Assembly: GCF_022601675.1 (NCBI RefSeq)
Contig: NZ_JAKVIL010000003.1
Location: 248,001-312,000 of the forward strand
From: Ancylobacter gelatini
GTDB lineage: Bacteria > Pseudomonadota > Alphaproteobacteria > Rhizobiales > Xanthobacteraceae
Reading direction: 5' to 3'
DNA: 64,000 nt
Each line of letters opens with the position of its first letter. The first letter of the stretch is position 1. A program made the position numbers and the translations under genes. Positions 18,572 through 30,272 of the stretch are shown here, one piece after another. The notes under the pieces were generated by a model. That model was not told the DNA's origin and did no database searches. It saw only the letters and a list, made by a program, of their open reading frames with translations.

Positions 18572-21500
18572 ATGTTCACGCGCCTGATGTCCGCCAAGCG
18601 CTTTGCACCTCTATTCTGGTGCCAGTTCTTCAGCGCGTTCAACGACAATTTCGTGAAAAACGCGATGGCGCTGCTGATTCTCTATGGCATAGGGCAGGCC
18701 AATGGCGGGGCGCTCGTGACGTTGGCCGGGGCGATCTTCATTCTCCCGTTCTTCTTGCTCTCCAGCCTCGGCGGCCAGATCGCGGATCGTTACGACAAGG
18801 CGCTGGTGGCGCGTCGGGTGAAGTTCGCCGAAATCTGGATCGTGCTGATCGCCTCTTCCGGCTTCGTGCTGCAATCGCTGCCGATGCTGTTCTTCGGCCT
18901 GTTCCTCATGGGTTGCTTGTCGGCGCTGTTCGGGCCGGTGAAGTTCGGCATCCTGCCGGATCAACTCGCCAAGGATGAGCTGGTCGCCGGCAATGCGCTG
19001 GTGGAGACCGCGACCTTCATCGCCATTCTCGGCGGCACGGTCGCTGGCGCACTGGCGATAACCCATGTCGGCGACTGGCATGTGGCGGCCTACACGTTTG
19101 TCCTCGCCGTTATCGGCTGGCTGTGCGCGCGCTTCATTCCCTCGACCGCCCAACGTGCGCCGGGCCTGAAGATCGACCTCAACATCTTCCGCGGCACGAC
19201 CCAGATGCTGCGCGACCTGCGCGCCCAGCCCAATGTCTGGCGCGGCGCGCTGATCGTGAGCTGGTTCTGGATGGTGGGCGCGGTGGTGCTCTCGCTGCTG
19301 CCGACCATGGTGAAGGAGAACATCGGCGGCGAGGAGGGCATCGTCACGCTGTTTCTGCTGCTGTTCACCGTTGGTGTCGCCATCGGCTCCATGCTCGCCG
19401 CCAAGCTGTCCGAGGGCCGGATCATTCTGGCGCTGGTCCCGTTTTCGGGCATAACGATGGGGCTGTTCGCGCTGTACATCGCCTTCACCATCGCGGCGTT
19501 GCCGGTGCCGGTCGAAATGGTGAGCTGGCAGGACTTCCTGCTGTCGCCGGCGGGCCTTCATGCGGCGGTCGGCCTTGTCGGCCTCGCCGCCTCCGGCGGT
19601 GCCTTCGTGGTGCCGACGTTCGCTTATGTGCAGGCCGAGGCGCATGAGGAGCAGCGGGCGCGGGTGATCGCCGCGAACAATGTGCTCAATGCCGCCATGA
19701 TGGTGGCCGGCGCCGTCGTGGTCGCGGCGTTGCAGATCGCCGGCTTCGGAGCGCCCGCCCTGCTGGCTGTGATCGGCGTTGCGACGCTGATCGTCGCGCT
19801 GCTGGTGGGCCGCGCCTTCCAGGGCCATGTGCTGCGCGATCTGATCCGCCTGGTGTTCCGGGTGTTGTTTCGCGTCGAGGTGACGGGGGCCGAGCACCTG
19901 AAGAATGCCGGCCCGCATTCGGTGATTGCGATCAACCATGTCAGCTTTCTCGACGCACCGCTGATCATGGCGCTGCTGGACAATGATCCCGTCTTCGCGG
20001 TCGATGCCGGCATCGCCGAGCGCTGGTGGATCAAGCCGTTCCTCAAGCTGGTGCGCGCCTTCCCTCTGGACCCGACCCGCCCGCTTGCCACGCGCGAATT
20101 GATCAAGCTGGTGCAGCAGGGCGAGCAACTGGTGATCTTTCCGGAAGGTCGCATCACCGTCACCGGGTCGATCATGAAGATTTATGATGGCTCGGCGCTG
20201 GTGGCTGACAAGGCCGGCGCGCTGGTGGTGCCGGTCCGCATCGAGGGGCTCGAGCAGACACCATTCTCGCGCCTGACCACCGACCAGACCCGCAAGCGGC
20301 TCTTTCCCAAGGTGCGGGTGACCATCCTGCCGCCCAAGCCCATCGAGGTCGACCCGGAACTGTTCGGCCGCAAGCGCCGGCGCGCGGCCGGGGCGGCGCT
20401 CTACGACATCATGTCGGATCTGATGTTCGCCACTGCCCATTCCGACCAGACTATCTATCAGGCGGTCGAGGAAGCCGCGGAGCGGCTCGGCAAGGGACGC
20501 ATCGTGGTCGAGGACCCCCTTGGCACCTCGCTGAGCTACCGCAAGCTGCTGTTGGGCGCGAAGATCCTCGGGGCCAAGCTGGCCGCCGAGACACAGCGCG
20601 GTGAAAATGTGGGCGTGCTGCTGCCCAATGCCGCGGGCATTGCTGTCGTGCTCATGGGACTGTCCCGCCACGGGCGGGTGCCGGTGATGCTCAACTACAC
20701 GGCGGGGGCAGCCAATCTGGTGTCGGCCTGCCGTGCTGCCGAGGTGAAGGTCATCGTCAGCTCGCGCGCCTTCGTCGAAAAGGCGAAGCTGGAGGCCGAG
20801 GTCGTCGAGCTGTCGAACCATGTCCGCGTGCTGATGAGCGAGGACATCCGCGCCAGCGTCACCACATCGCAAAAGATCGCCGCCATGCTGCCGGACCGTG
20901 CGCCCAAGCCGGCGCACCCGGATGAGCCGGCCTTCATCCTGTTCACTTCGGGATCGGAGGGGAGTCCGAAGGGCGTCGTGCTTTCACACCGCAACATCCT
21001 GACCAATGTCGCGCAGGTGGCGGCGCGGATCGACTTCTCGCCGGCGGACATCATGTTCAACGTGCTGCCGGTGTTCCACTCCTTCGGGCTCACCGGAGGG
21101 CTGGTGCTGCCGATGGTGTCGGGGCTCAAATGCTTCCTCTACCCCTCGCCGCTGCACTACCGGATCATTCCGGAGATGGTCTACGCCACCAACGCCACCG
21201 CCATCGTGGGCACGGACACCTTTCTCATGGGCTATGCCCGCACCGCCAATCCTTACGATTTCCGCTCGCTGCGCTTCGTGGTGGCGGGCGCCGAGCCAGT
21301 AAAGACCGAGACGCGCCGGGTGTGGATGGAAAAATTCGGCCATCGCATCCTGGAAGGCTACGGCGTCACCGAGTGCGCGCCGGTGCTGGCGGTGAACACG
21401 CCGATGTTCAACCGCGCCGGCACGGTCGGCCGATTGCTGCCGGGCATCGAGCACGTGCTCGAACCGGTGCCGGGTATCGACGAGGGTGGCCGGCTGAATG

Positions 21501-21976
21501 TGAAGGGTCCGAACGTGATGCTCGGCTATCTGCGCGCCGAGGCACCCGGCGTGCTCGAACCGCCGGAGGCCGGCTGGTATGACACGGGCGATATCGTGGC
21601 CATCGACGAGGAGGGTTTCGTCGCCATTCGCGGCCGCGCCAAGCGCTTCGCCAAGATCGCGGGCGAGATGATATCGCTCGCCGCCATCGACGCCATGGTC
21701 GCGGCGCTGCGGCCCGATGCCGAGCATGTCGCGGTCGCGATCCCCGACGCGCGGCGCGGCGAGCGCATCGTGCTGATGACCACCGATGCCGGCCTGACGC
21801 GCGCGGCGCTGCAGGCCTATGGCCGCGAGATGGGCGTGACCGAGTTGATGATCCCGGCGGAGATTCAGCTCATGGACTCGCTGCCCCTGCTGGGCTCGGG
21901 CAAGGTCGACTTCACCTCCGCCCGACGCCTCGCGCTGGAAGTGGCGGCCGCGCGGGCCGGCGGAGGGGCGCCGTGA
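18572..21976 (+). CDS. aas: LplT-Aas fusion: lysophospholipid flippase / acyltransferase / acyl-ACP synthetase
   Basis: A 1134-residue three-domain protein for recycling lysophospholipids at the inner membrane. Residues about 1-415 are an MFS-type LplT domain (FNDNFVKNAMALLILYG; GPVKFGILPDQL). About 430-620 is a PlsC acyltransferase with the HxxxxD motif at H456-D461 (NHVSFLDAPL) and FPEGRIT. About 640-1134 is an AMP-binding acyl-ACP synthetase with FTSGSEGSPKG from about residue 791, EGYGVTECAPV and YDTGDIV. In E. coli lplT and aas are separate genes. The stop overlaps the GTG of tetR, and a palindrome stands before the start, so repression by that TetR is likely. Confidence 0.93.
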   Translation: MFTRLMSAKRFAPLFWCQFFSAFNDNFVKNAMALLILYGIGQANGGALVTLAGAIFILPFFLLSSLGGQIADRYDKALVARRVKFAEIWIVLIASSGFVLQSLPMLFFGLFLMGCLSALFGPVKFGILPDQLAKDELVAGNALVETATFIAILGGTVAGALAITHVGDWHVAAYTFVLAVIGWLCARFIPSTAQRAPGLKIDLNIFRGTTQMLRDLRAQPNVWRGALIVSWFWMVGAVVLSLLPTMVKENIGGEEGIVTLFLLLFTVGVAIGSMLAAKLSEGRIILALVPFSGITMGLFALYIAFTIAALPVPVEMVSWQDFLLSPAGLHAAVGLVGLAASGGAFVVPTFAYVQAEAHEEQRARVIAANNVLNAAMMVAGAVVVAALQIAGFGAPALLAVIGVATLIVALLVGRAFQGHVLRDLIRLVFRVLFRVEVTGAEHLKNAGPHSVIAINHVSFLDAPLIMALLDNDPVFAVDAGIAERWWIKPFLKLVRAFPLDPTRPLATRELIKLVQQGEQLVIFPEGRITVTGSIMKIYDGSALVADKAGALVVPVRIEGLEQTPFSRLTTDQTRKRLFPKVRVTILPPKPIEVDPELFGRKRRRAAGAALYDIMSDLMFATAHSDQTIYQAVEEAAERLGKGRIVVEDPLGTSLSYRKLLLGAKILGAKLAAETQRGENVGVLLPNAAGIAVVLMGLSRHGRVPVMLNYTAGAANLVSACRAAEVKVIVSSRAFVEKAKLEAEVVELSNHVRVLMSEDIRASVTTSQKIAAMLPDRAPKPAHPDEPAFILFTSGSEGSPKGVVLSHRNILTNVAQVAARIDFSPADIMFNVLPVFHSFGLTGGLVLPMVSGLKCFLYPSPLHYRIIPEMVYATNATAIVGTDTFLMGYARTANPYDFRSLRFVVAGAEPVKTETRRVWMEKFGHRILEGYGVTECAPVLAVNTPMFNRAGTVGRLLPGIEHVLEPVPGIDEGGRLNVKGPNVMLGYLRAEAPGVLEPPEAGWYDTGDIVAIDEEGFVAIRGRAKRFAKIAGEMISLAAIDAMVAALRPDAEHVAVAIPDARRGERIVLMTTDAGLTRAALQAYGREMGVTELMIPAEIQLMDSLPLLGSGKVDFTSARRLALEVAAARAGGGAP

Positions 21977-22590
21977 GCGCGCAGATGCGTCGCGGCCGCG
22001 ACGGCGCGGAGACGCGCGCGCGCATTGAGGCCGAGGCGCTGCGGCTGTTCGCCGAAAAAGGTGTCGCCAGCACGTCGGTGCGCGACCTCGCGCAGGCGGT
22101 GGGGGTAAGCGAGGGCGCGCTGTACCGGCATTTTGCCTCCAAGGAGGCGCTGGCGCGCGAGCTGTTCCTCTCGCGTTACGCCGAGCTGGCCCAAACGATT
22201 TTATCGGTCCGCGATTACTATTCCGGTTTTACAGCGCGGCTCGGCGAGATCGTGCGGCTGGCCTGCGCACTTTTCGACGAGGAGCCGGCGCTTTTTGGCT
22301 ATCTGCTGATCAACCAGCACGACCATCTGGTCCACGTTCCGGCCGTACCGGAGGCCAATGCTGTGGCGGCGCTTGCGTTGGTGCTGGAGGATGCAGCCGG
22401 CGAGGGGGCAAGCCTGCCGCAACCTGCCGAACTCGCCGCCGCGCTGACGCTCGGCATGGTGATCCAGCCGGCGGTGTTTGCGGTGTATGGCCGGCTTGAG
22501 CGCCCACTCGCCGCGCATGCCCCGGCGATTACTCAAGGCATACTCAGGATGCTCGGCGCTCCAGCACCAAAGCAGGAGGCCAGCACATGA
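21973..22590 (+). CDS. TetR-family transcriptional regulator
   Basis: A 205-residue repressor. The N-terminal helix-turn-helix spans about 10-58: RIEAEALRLFAEKGVASTSV, RDLAQAVGVSEGALYRHFASKEALARELF. The remaining helices form the ligand domain, with no named family. It starts at a GTG whose TG is shared with the TGA of aas, so it is translationally coupled to it. The ligand is probably a lipid intermediate such as an acyl-CoA or acyl-ACP (inference from context). The palindrome before aas is its likely site, giving a self-regulated operon. Confidence 0.9.
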   Translation: MSAQMRRGRDGAETRARIEAEALRLFAEKGVASTSVRDLAQAVGVSEGALYRHFASKEALARELFLSRYAELAQTILSVRDYYSGFTARLGEIVRLACALFDEEPALFGYLLINQHDHLVHVPAVPEANAVAALALVLEDAAGEGASLPQPAELAAALTLGMVIQPAVFAVYGRLERPLAAHAPAITQGILRMLGAPAPKQEAST

Positions 22591-23207
22591 AAGTGGCACA
22601 GTATATCAACGCCGCCTTCGGCCTAGCCGCCCAAAGGCATGCATCAATTTTTGACCGCTGGATTGCGCTCTCGCTCATTGGAGCCGGTTTGCCGAGGTCA
22701 CTCTTGATGCCCAACATCCAGCGGATCGGCAGGCTGGACATCTTGCTCCGATGCCTGGAGGAAGAACTCATCGCTGTGGGAGGGGAAGCCCGTGGCGACC
22801 TCGGTTTTGATCACTTGTTACACCTGTCAGAGCTCTGGGTAGGAAGCGCATACGAGATCTTCCGCGTCATGGACGAGCGTGGACTCGTGGAGAAGACACC
22901 CGAATTTAAGCAGATCAAATGGGACCTCAGTTTGCTGAGAATGCCATTGGAAAAACACGAATTGGCCGGTCGGAAGCGGACCGGTGTGCTTGAGTTCTGG
23001 CCGATTGGCGAAGCCAATGTCTCGGATTCGGCCGAAGTTTATGATCCGGACGATCCGCAGCGCTCTTTCATTATGCCAACAGGTCTGTCGTCACGAGGGT
23101 CGGCTAGCTGGGCGCCATATGACCACCTAGCCGGTAGCTCGCGATGGATTGAGCGACGCCAGATTGCCGACGCTATCCTCAGCCACTGGGCTCCGACGCT
23201 GGCTTAG
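22587..23207 (+). CDS. unrecognised 206-residue protein coupled to tetR
   Basis: It starts in an ATGA overlap with tetR and reads MKVAQYINAAFGLAAQ. It has no signal peptide or membrane helix. The first half is helical (FDHLLHLSELWVGSAYEIFR, KWDLSLLRMPLEKHE); the second half has LEFWPIGEANVSDSAEVYDP and several Ser/Gly-rich turns. GC by hand count is about 52-62% per line, below most of its neighbours, and its codons include more A/T third bases. That suggests arrival by transfer, though the overlap implies real translation in this operon. It is convergent with ybaB, where many relatives carry recR. I do not recognise a family. Confidence 0.65.
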   Translation: MKVAQYINAAFGLAAQRHASIFDRWIALSLIGAGLPRSLLMPNIQRIGRLDILLRCLEEELIAVGGEARGDLGFDHLLHLSELWVGSAYEIFRVMDERGLVEKTPEFKQIKWDLSLLRMPLEKHELAGRKRTGVLEFWPIGEANVSDSAEVYDPDDPQRSFIMPTGLSSRGSASWAPYDHLAGSSRWIERRQIADAILSHWAPTLA

Positions 23208-23263
23208 GTTCTTGCCGCAAGGCGGAATTAGCCGGAACAGAAGCGCTGCTTGCACTTCACCCG

Positions 23264-23584
23264 TCAGAACAGCTTCAGCCCGGGCGGGATCGGCAGGCCG
23301 GCGGTCAGCGCCTGCGTCTTTTCCTGCACCAGCCGCTCGCTCTTGGCGCGCGCCTCGGCGTGGGCGGCCACGATCAGGTCTTCCAGAATTTCCGCCTCAT
23401 CCGGGTTGTAGAGGCTCGGGTCGATCGAGATCGCCTTCAGCGCGCCCTTGGCGGTAAGCGTCACCTTGACCATGCCGCCGCCCGAGGCGCCTTCCACCTC
23501 GATGGATTCCAGCTCGGCCTGCATCTGTTCCATGCGGGCCTGCATCTCCTTCACCTTGGACATCATGCCGAGAAGGTCTTTCAT
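23264..23584 (-). CDS. ybaB: YbaB/EbfC family nucleoid-associated protein
   Basis: A 106-residue DNA-binding protein found beside dnaX in most bacteria. [20 protein letters not shown], the [20 protein letters not shown] core and [21 protein letters not shown] are typical. It starts 14 bp after dnaX and is surely co-transcribed with it. The usual next gene, recR, is absent here. Confidence 0.94.
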   Translation of the reverse strand: MKDLLGMMSKVKEMQARMEQMQAELESIEVEGASGGGMVKVTLTAKGALKAISIDPSLYNPDEAEILEDLIVAAHAEARAKSERLVQEKTQALTAGLPIPPGLKLF

Positions 23585-23598
23585 GCGGGCTCCTTTTC

Positions 23599-25527
23599 CT
23601 AGAATTCGAGTTCGTCGTCGGGACCGGGGCCGTCCTCGCGCCCGGCCATGAAATCGGGATCGTCGATCGAGGCGCCCGGCACCGGCTCCTCCGTCGCGCT
23701 GGTGCGCACATCGACGATGGACGCGCCGGGAAAGCGCGACAGCACGGCGGTGACCAGCGGATCGGCACGCACGTCGCTCATCATGGCGTCGCGCGCGGCG
23801 GTGGCCTCCTCGGCGAGCGTCGCCCCGCCTTCCTCACGGGAGAGGGCGACCAGCCAGCGCCGGCCGGTCCAGTCCGCCAGCTTGTTCTGCAACTCCTGCA
23901 CCAGAGCGGGCGAGGTGCCCTCGACCAGCGCGACCTCGACCTTGCCATCCTCGAAGGCGACCGGACGGACGTGGTTCTCCAGCGCGAATTTCAGCTTCAG
24001 GTCACGCTTGGAGGCGGCAAGCGCGACCAGTTCCGCCATTGTAGAGAGGCGGACCGCGGGGGCGACGTCCGGGGCCGGGCGACCGGCTGCGACCGGGGCG
24101 CTGCTCCGCGTGGCGACCGAAAGGTGGCTCTGCGGGGCGCTGGCCGGCGCCGGGGAGGGACGGGGCGGCGCATAGGACTGGGCAACCGGCTGCGCCAGTG
24201 CCGCCGACGCCCCGCCGCCGGAGGAGCCGGAGGGCTGCGAGGGGCGGGGGGCTGGCGCGTCGCCGCCTTCCTCGCGCAGGCGGCGCAGCGCCTCGTCCGG
24301 GGTCGGCAGGTCGCTCGCATAGGCGAGGCGCACCAGCACCATTTCCGCCGCCTGCATCGGCTTCGCCGCCTGCTGCACCTCGGAGAGCCCCTTGGTGAGC
24401 ATCTGCCACGCCCGCGCCAACACGCGCATGGAGAGCTTCTGCGCGAACTCCGCACCGCGTAGCCGCTCGGCTTCCACCAGCGCGGCATCGTCCGCCGTGT
24501 GCGGCAGGATTTTCAGCCGGGTGACGAGATGAGTGAACTCGGCGAGGTCGGAAATCAGCACGGCCGGGTCGGCGCCGGAATCATACTGTTCGCGCAGCTC
24601 GGTGAGGGCGACGCCGATCTCGCCCTTCATCAGCGCCTCGAACAGGTCGATGACGCGGCTGCGATCGGCGAGGCCGAGCAGCGAGCGGACCTCTTCCGCG
24701 TGCACCGTGCCGCCGCTATGGGCGATGGCCTGATCGAGCAGCGAGAGCGCGTCGCGCACCGAGCCTTCCGCCGCGCGGGCGACGAGGCTCAGCGCCTCGG
24801 CATCGATGCCGACGCCCTCATGGCCGCAAATGCCCCGCAGATGGGTGGCGAGCACGCCGGCATCCACCCGGCGCAGATCGAAGCGCTGGCAGCGCGAGAG
24901 CACCGTCACCGGAACCTTGCGGATTTCAGTGGTGGCGAAAATGAACTTCACATGCTCGGGCGGCTCTTCCAGCGTCTTCAGCAGCCCGTTGAAGGCGGCG
25001 GTGGAGAGCATGTGCACTTCGTCGATGATGAACACCTTGTAGCGCGCCAGCACCGGCTTGTAGCGCGCGGCCTCGATGATCTCGCGAATGTCGCCGATGC
25101 CGGTATTGGAGGCGGCATCCATCTCCTGCACGTCGACATGGCGACTCTCGATGATGTCCTTGCAGTGCCGCCCGAGCACCGGCATGTCGAGCGTCGGCGC
25201 GCCGCCACCAGCGGGGCCGTCCATCGGCTCATAGTTCAGCGCGCGGGCGATGATGCGGGCGGTGGTGGTCTTGCCGACCCCGCGCACGCCGGTGAGCATA
25301 TAGGCCTGCGCGATGCGGTTCGAGGCGAACGCATTGGACAGGGTGCGCACCATCGCTTCCTGGCCGATCAGGTCGGCGAAGGTCTGCGGACGGTATTTGC
25401 GCGCGAGCACGCGGTAGGGCGTCGCCCCGCCGGCCGGCGCCGACACGGGGCCGAGGTCGAAGCCGGGTGCCATCAGCTCCGCTTCGTCGGGGGATGCGGT
25501 CGGGTGGTCGGGGGTGTCCGCGCTCAT
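23599..25527 (-). CDS. dnaX: DNA polymerase III subunits gamma/tau
   Basis: Clamp-loader ATPase of the replicase, 642 residues. The AAA+ module has the Walker A motif [12 protein letters not shown] at about 80-91, the IIDEVHMLS Walker B, the TTEIRKVP sensor region and [10 protein letters not shown]. After about residue 380 comes a Pro/Ala/Ser-rich linker and the tau C-terminal domain ([16 protein letters not shown]). I chose the ATG at MSADTPDHP because AAGGGG lies just before it; an in-frame ATG four codons earlier would remove that site from the leader. I saw no A-rich slippery site like that of E. coli. Confidence 0.95.
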   Translation of the reverse strand: MSADTPDHPTASPDEAELMAPGFDLGPVSAPAGGATPYRVLARKYRPQTFADLIGQEAMVRTLSNAFASNRIAQAYMLTGVRGVGKTTTARIIARALNYEPMDGPAGGGAPTLDMPVLGRHCKDIIESRHVDVQEMDAASNTGIGDIREIIEAARYKPVLARYKVFIIDEVHMLSTAAFNGLLKTLEEPPEHVKFIFATTEIRKVPVTVLSRCQRFDLRRVDAGVLATHLRGICGHEGVGIDAEALSLVARAAEGSVRDALSLLDQAIAHSGGTVHAEEVRSLLGLADRSRVIDLFEALMKGEIGVALTELREQYDSGADPAVLISDLAEFTHLVTRLKILPHTADDAALVEAERLRGAEFAQKLSMRVLARAWQMLTKGLSEVQQAAKPMQAAEMVLVRLAYASDLPTPDEALRRLREEGGDAPAPRPSQPSGSSGGGASAALAQPVAQSYAPPRPSPAPASAPQSHLSVATRSSAPVAAGRPAPDVAPAVRLSTMAELVALAASKRDLKLKFALENHVRPVAFEDGKVEVALVEGTSPALVQELQNKLADWTGRRWLVALSREEGGATLAEEATAARDAMMSDVRADPLVTAVLSRFPGASIVDVRTSATEEPVPGASIDDPDFMAGREDGPGPDDELEF

Positions 25528-25682
25528 GGGCCCCTTCATAGCATCGCCGGACGGTGAGGAGGCAACGCCGCGATGAAGCGCGGGTCAAAAATCCGGGGAT
25601 GGTGGCGAAGGGACGGCCAGGTTCGCGCCATGCCGCACGCATCTGTTGGACGGCGGCGCGGCGCTTGGCGCCGGGCTTAGGG

Positions 25683-25780
25683 TGGGAGGCTGGACAGAGA
25701 CCCGAGTCGGGCTCGTTGGGGCTGCTTCCTTCCGGACCTGACCCGGTTGGCGAGTGGCTCGTCCACCGCCAACCTCCCGG
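25683..25780 (-). ncRNA. ffs: signal recognition particle RNA, small bacterial type
   Basis: The minus strand carries GGTCAGGTCCGGAAGGAAGC, the SRP Alu-less apical loop bound by Ffh, within a long hairpin. The base stem pairs GGGAGG (complement of 25773-25778) with CCTCCC (complement of 25684-25689), with further pairing inward. Ends are approximate, giving about 98 nt. Position upstream of dnaX on the same strand is common in Alphaproteobacteria. Confidence 0.92.
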
Positions 25781-26023
25781 CGCCTATATCGGGCAGATGC
25801 GAGACGGATGCAAGGGGGTGGCAGAACGCCGATCCGATCTGCAGCCTGACCCAGATTCAAATTTATTTCGTGAAGATGTAAGTACAATAAAACATTCCGG
25901 GATAGGTCCCTATTCCGAACCGGCTGAGTTGAATCTCACTGAACGTCATGGAACCAATCGATCCTCATCCGAATTGCCCGTCCACTGGAATTTGATCGTC
26001 AGTGGACCCAAGGAGGACTTTCC

Positions 26024-26374
26024 ATGATCCGGTTTATGTCTGCGGCGGCGATTGCGTTGTCTGTTACCGCTGCTCCGATACTGGTCGCTGCGCCCGCCGC
26101 GGCGCAGGGCCTCCAGCTCGAAGTCGGGCCGAACGGGGTCCGGCCGGTCGTTCCTTATGGCTATGACGGGCCGCGCTCTGATGGCCCGCGCTATGAGGAA
26201 CGGCGCGGCGGCTGTTCGCCGCGTGAGGCGCGCCGCGCCGCGCGCGAGGAAGGTCTGCGCGACGCGCAGGTGGTGCGCGTGTCGGATCGCAGCATCGTCG
26301 TCGAGGGTTTCACCCGTCGCGGGCCGGAGCGCATCCGCTTTGCCAATGCGCCGGGTTGCCCGACGCTCGGCTGA
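26024..26374 (+). CDS. small exported protein, unknown function
   Basis: A 116-residue protein with a signal peptide (MIRFMSAAAIALSVTAAPIL then VAAPAAAQG, likely cut after AQA or AAA). The mature part has a Pro/Gly/Tyr/Arg-rich stretch (PVVPYGYDGPRSDGPRYEE) and a compact domain with two Cys (GGCSPREARRAAREEGLRDA and NAPGCPTLG), which resembles short periplasmic proteins seen widely in Rhizobiales. CCAAGGAGGA is a strong ribosome site. It is alone and ends before a strong terminator. Confidence 0.75.
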   Translation: MIRFMSAAAIALSVTAAPILVAAPAAAQGLQLEVGPNGVRPVVPYGYDGPRSDGPRYEERRGGCSPREARRAAREEGLRDAQVVRVSDRSIVVEGFTRRGPERIRFANAPGCPTLG

Positions 26375-26388
26375 TTCCACAGCATGAA

Positions 26389-26423
26389 ACAAGGCCCGTC
26401 ATTCCCGACATGGCGGGCCTTGT
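26389..26423. terminator. terminator between convergent genes
   Basis: ACAAGGCCCG (26389-26398) and CGGGCCTTGT (26414-26423) pair perfectly over 10 bp with a 15-nt loop. It stands between the exported-protein gene and the convergent pip gene and can serve both. Confidence 0.75.
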
Positions 26424-26427
26424 CATG

Positions 26428-28541
<2,114 letters not shown>

Positions 28542-28895
28542 GTCGGTCCGGGTCCGTAGCTTGGGGCTGTTGGGTGGAAGCGACGGCCTCAGGCCGCCGC
28601 CGCGTCCGTCTTCAGCAAGCGTCTGCGAGTCGCGTAACCACTACATTCGAACATCGCGAACTCCCTCTCGGCTCGTCTGGTCAAAAAAAACGACCAAGGC
28701 CGCGCAGCCTTCGCCGCTCCGGGCGGGCGAGTCAATCGGGGCTGCGTACAGTATCGCCGATTTCAATCGATGGGATATTGCATTTGGTCGGGAGCGCGAC
28801 TGCGATAGTCGAAACCGATGGCTCCGCCGGCGAACCGCGCTATAGAAGGGCGCCCGCCGTCCGGCGGATCCTGTGTCCCGCCGATGAGCCGCCGC
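28542..28895. other. gene-free divergent region between lldD and the HIT gene
   Basis: It must carry the promoters of both genes. Apart from a short inverted repeat (CGACT at 28797-28801 with AGTCG at 28807-28811) and a lower-GC patch around 28740-28800, I see no recognisable box, terminator or coding sequence. Confidence 0.5.
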
Positions 28896-29321
28896 ATGAG
28901 CGCCGATTCCGCCGATTTCCGCCTCGATGAGCGCCTTGCCGCCGACACGCTGCCCGTCGGCGATCTGGCGCTGTGCCGGGTGCTGCTGATGAACGATGCG
29001 CGCTATCCCTGGCTGATCCTCGTCCCCCGCCGTGCCGGCCTCGCCGAGTTGATCGAGCTGGAGGCGGGCGACCGCGCGCAGGCGAGCGTGGAGACCGACT
29101 GCGCCGCGCGGGTGCTGAAGACGCTGACCGGCTGTGACAAGCTCAATGTCGCCGCGCTCGGCAACATGGTGCGCCAGCTTCACATTCACGTCGTCGCCCG
29201 CTTCGAAGGTGACGCGGCCTGGCCCGCCCCGGTCTGGGGGCGCGGCGCGGCGGAACCCTATGCGCCAGCGGCGGCCGAGCTTTTGATCGCGCGGCTGCGC
29301 ACGGCGCTGGAGATCGACTGA
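28896..29321 (+). CDS. HIT-domain protein
   Basis: A 141-residue histidine-triad nucleotide hydrolase/transferase of the type often paired with nudC. The triad region is RQLHIHVVARFEGDAAWPAP with the H-x-H-x-x motif, and the N-terminal fold is LDERLAADTLPVGDLALCRV and LILVPRRAGLAEL. The ATG giving MSADSADF was chosen; one 12 bases upstream (MSRRMSADS) is equally possible. Its last base is shared with the nudC start (TGATG), implying coupled translation. Confidence 0.88.
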   Translation: MSADSADFRLDERLAADTLPVGDLALCRVLLMNDARYPWLILVPRRAGLAELIELEAGDRAQASVETDCAARVLKTLTGCDKLNVAALGNMVRQLHIHVVARFEGDAAWPAPVWGRGAAEPYAPAAAELLIARLRTALEID

Positions 29322-30265
29322 TGGCGACGGATCGTCTCGGCCCGTGGCCGCATCTCGGCTATGCGGGCTTCCAGCTCGGCCGGGCGAGTGAACGGCGCGC
29401 ACAGACGCCCGAATTCCTACGCGATCCGGCCGCCCGTGCCTGCCTGATCGCCGGTGAGACCGTGGTGCTGGCGCGGCACGGAGAGGGGCTCGACGCTTTC
29501 TTCGATGTCGCCCACGCCGGCGCCTTGGGCGGGCGTCTCGGCGAGGCGTGCCTGCTGGGCTTCGATGGTGCGGTCCCGCATTTCGTGCTGCCACTCCACG
29601 CCGCCTCCGCCGGGGAACTGACCGAGCGAAGCGACTTGCTGTTGACTGACCTGCGTTCCATCGCGGTCGAGGGGCTGGTGCCGCCCGATCAGGTCGGCGA
29701 ACTCGCCTGCGCCAAGGCGCTGCTGTCCTGGCACGCGCGCCGGACCTTCTGCTCGAATTGCGGGGAGCGGCTGGAGGTGGGCGAGGGCGGCTGGCGGCGC
29801 GAATGCCCGAACTGCGCCGCCCAGCATTTTCCGCGCACCGATCCGGTGGTGATCATGCTTACCGTGGACGGCGACAATTGCCTGCTCGGCCGCTCGCCGC
29901 GGTTCAAGCCGGGCGTGTGGTCGTGCCTCGCTGGCTTCGTCGAGCCGGGCGAGACCTTCGAGGACGCCGCCCGTCGCGAAACGCGGGAGGAGGCCGGCAT
30001 CGGCACCGGCGCGGCGCGCTATCTCGCCTCGCAGCCCTGGCCGTTCCCGATGTCGGTGATGATCGGCTTCCATCTGGAGGCCGCGAGCCGCGATATCGTG
30101 ATCGACGAGGTCGAGCTTGAGGGCGCGCGTTGGTTCTCGCGTGCGGAGGTGGCGGCGATGATGGCAGACCGTCACCCGGAAGGGCTCACCATCCCCCCGC
30201 CCATGGCGATCGCCCACCACCTGATCCGCGCCTTCGTGGAAGGCCGCGACCCGCCGACGGGGTGA
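29321..30265 (+). CDS. nudC: NADH pyrophosphatase (NAD-capped RNA hydrolase)
   Basis: Hydrolyses NADH to NMNH and AMP and removes NAD caps from RNA; 314 residues. A zinc ribbon has FCSNCGERLE and ECPNCAAQHFPR (four Cys). The Nudix box is GFVEPGETFEDAARRETREE followed by AG, with the downstream SQPWPFPMSVMIGF motif that sets NudC apart. It overlaps the HIT gene by one base and is convergent with the dCTP deaminase 7 bp later. Confidence 0.95.
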   Translation: MATDRLGPWPHLGYAGFQLGRASERRAQTPEFLRDPAARACLIAGETVVLARHGEGLDAFFDVAHAGALGGRLGEACLLGFDGAVPHFVLPLHAASAGELTERSDLLLTDLRSIAVEGLVPPDQVGELACAKALLSWHARRTFCSNCGERLEVGEGGWRRECPNCAAQHFPRTDPVVIMLTVDGDNCLLGRSPRFKPGVWSCLAGFVEPGETFEDAARRETREEAGIGTGAARYLASQPWPFPMSVMIGFHLEAASRDIVIDEVELEGARWFSRAEVAAMMADRHPEGLTIPPPMAIAHHLIRAFVEGRDPPTG

Positions 30266-30272
30266 GCCGCCT

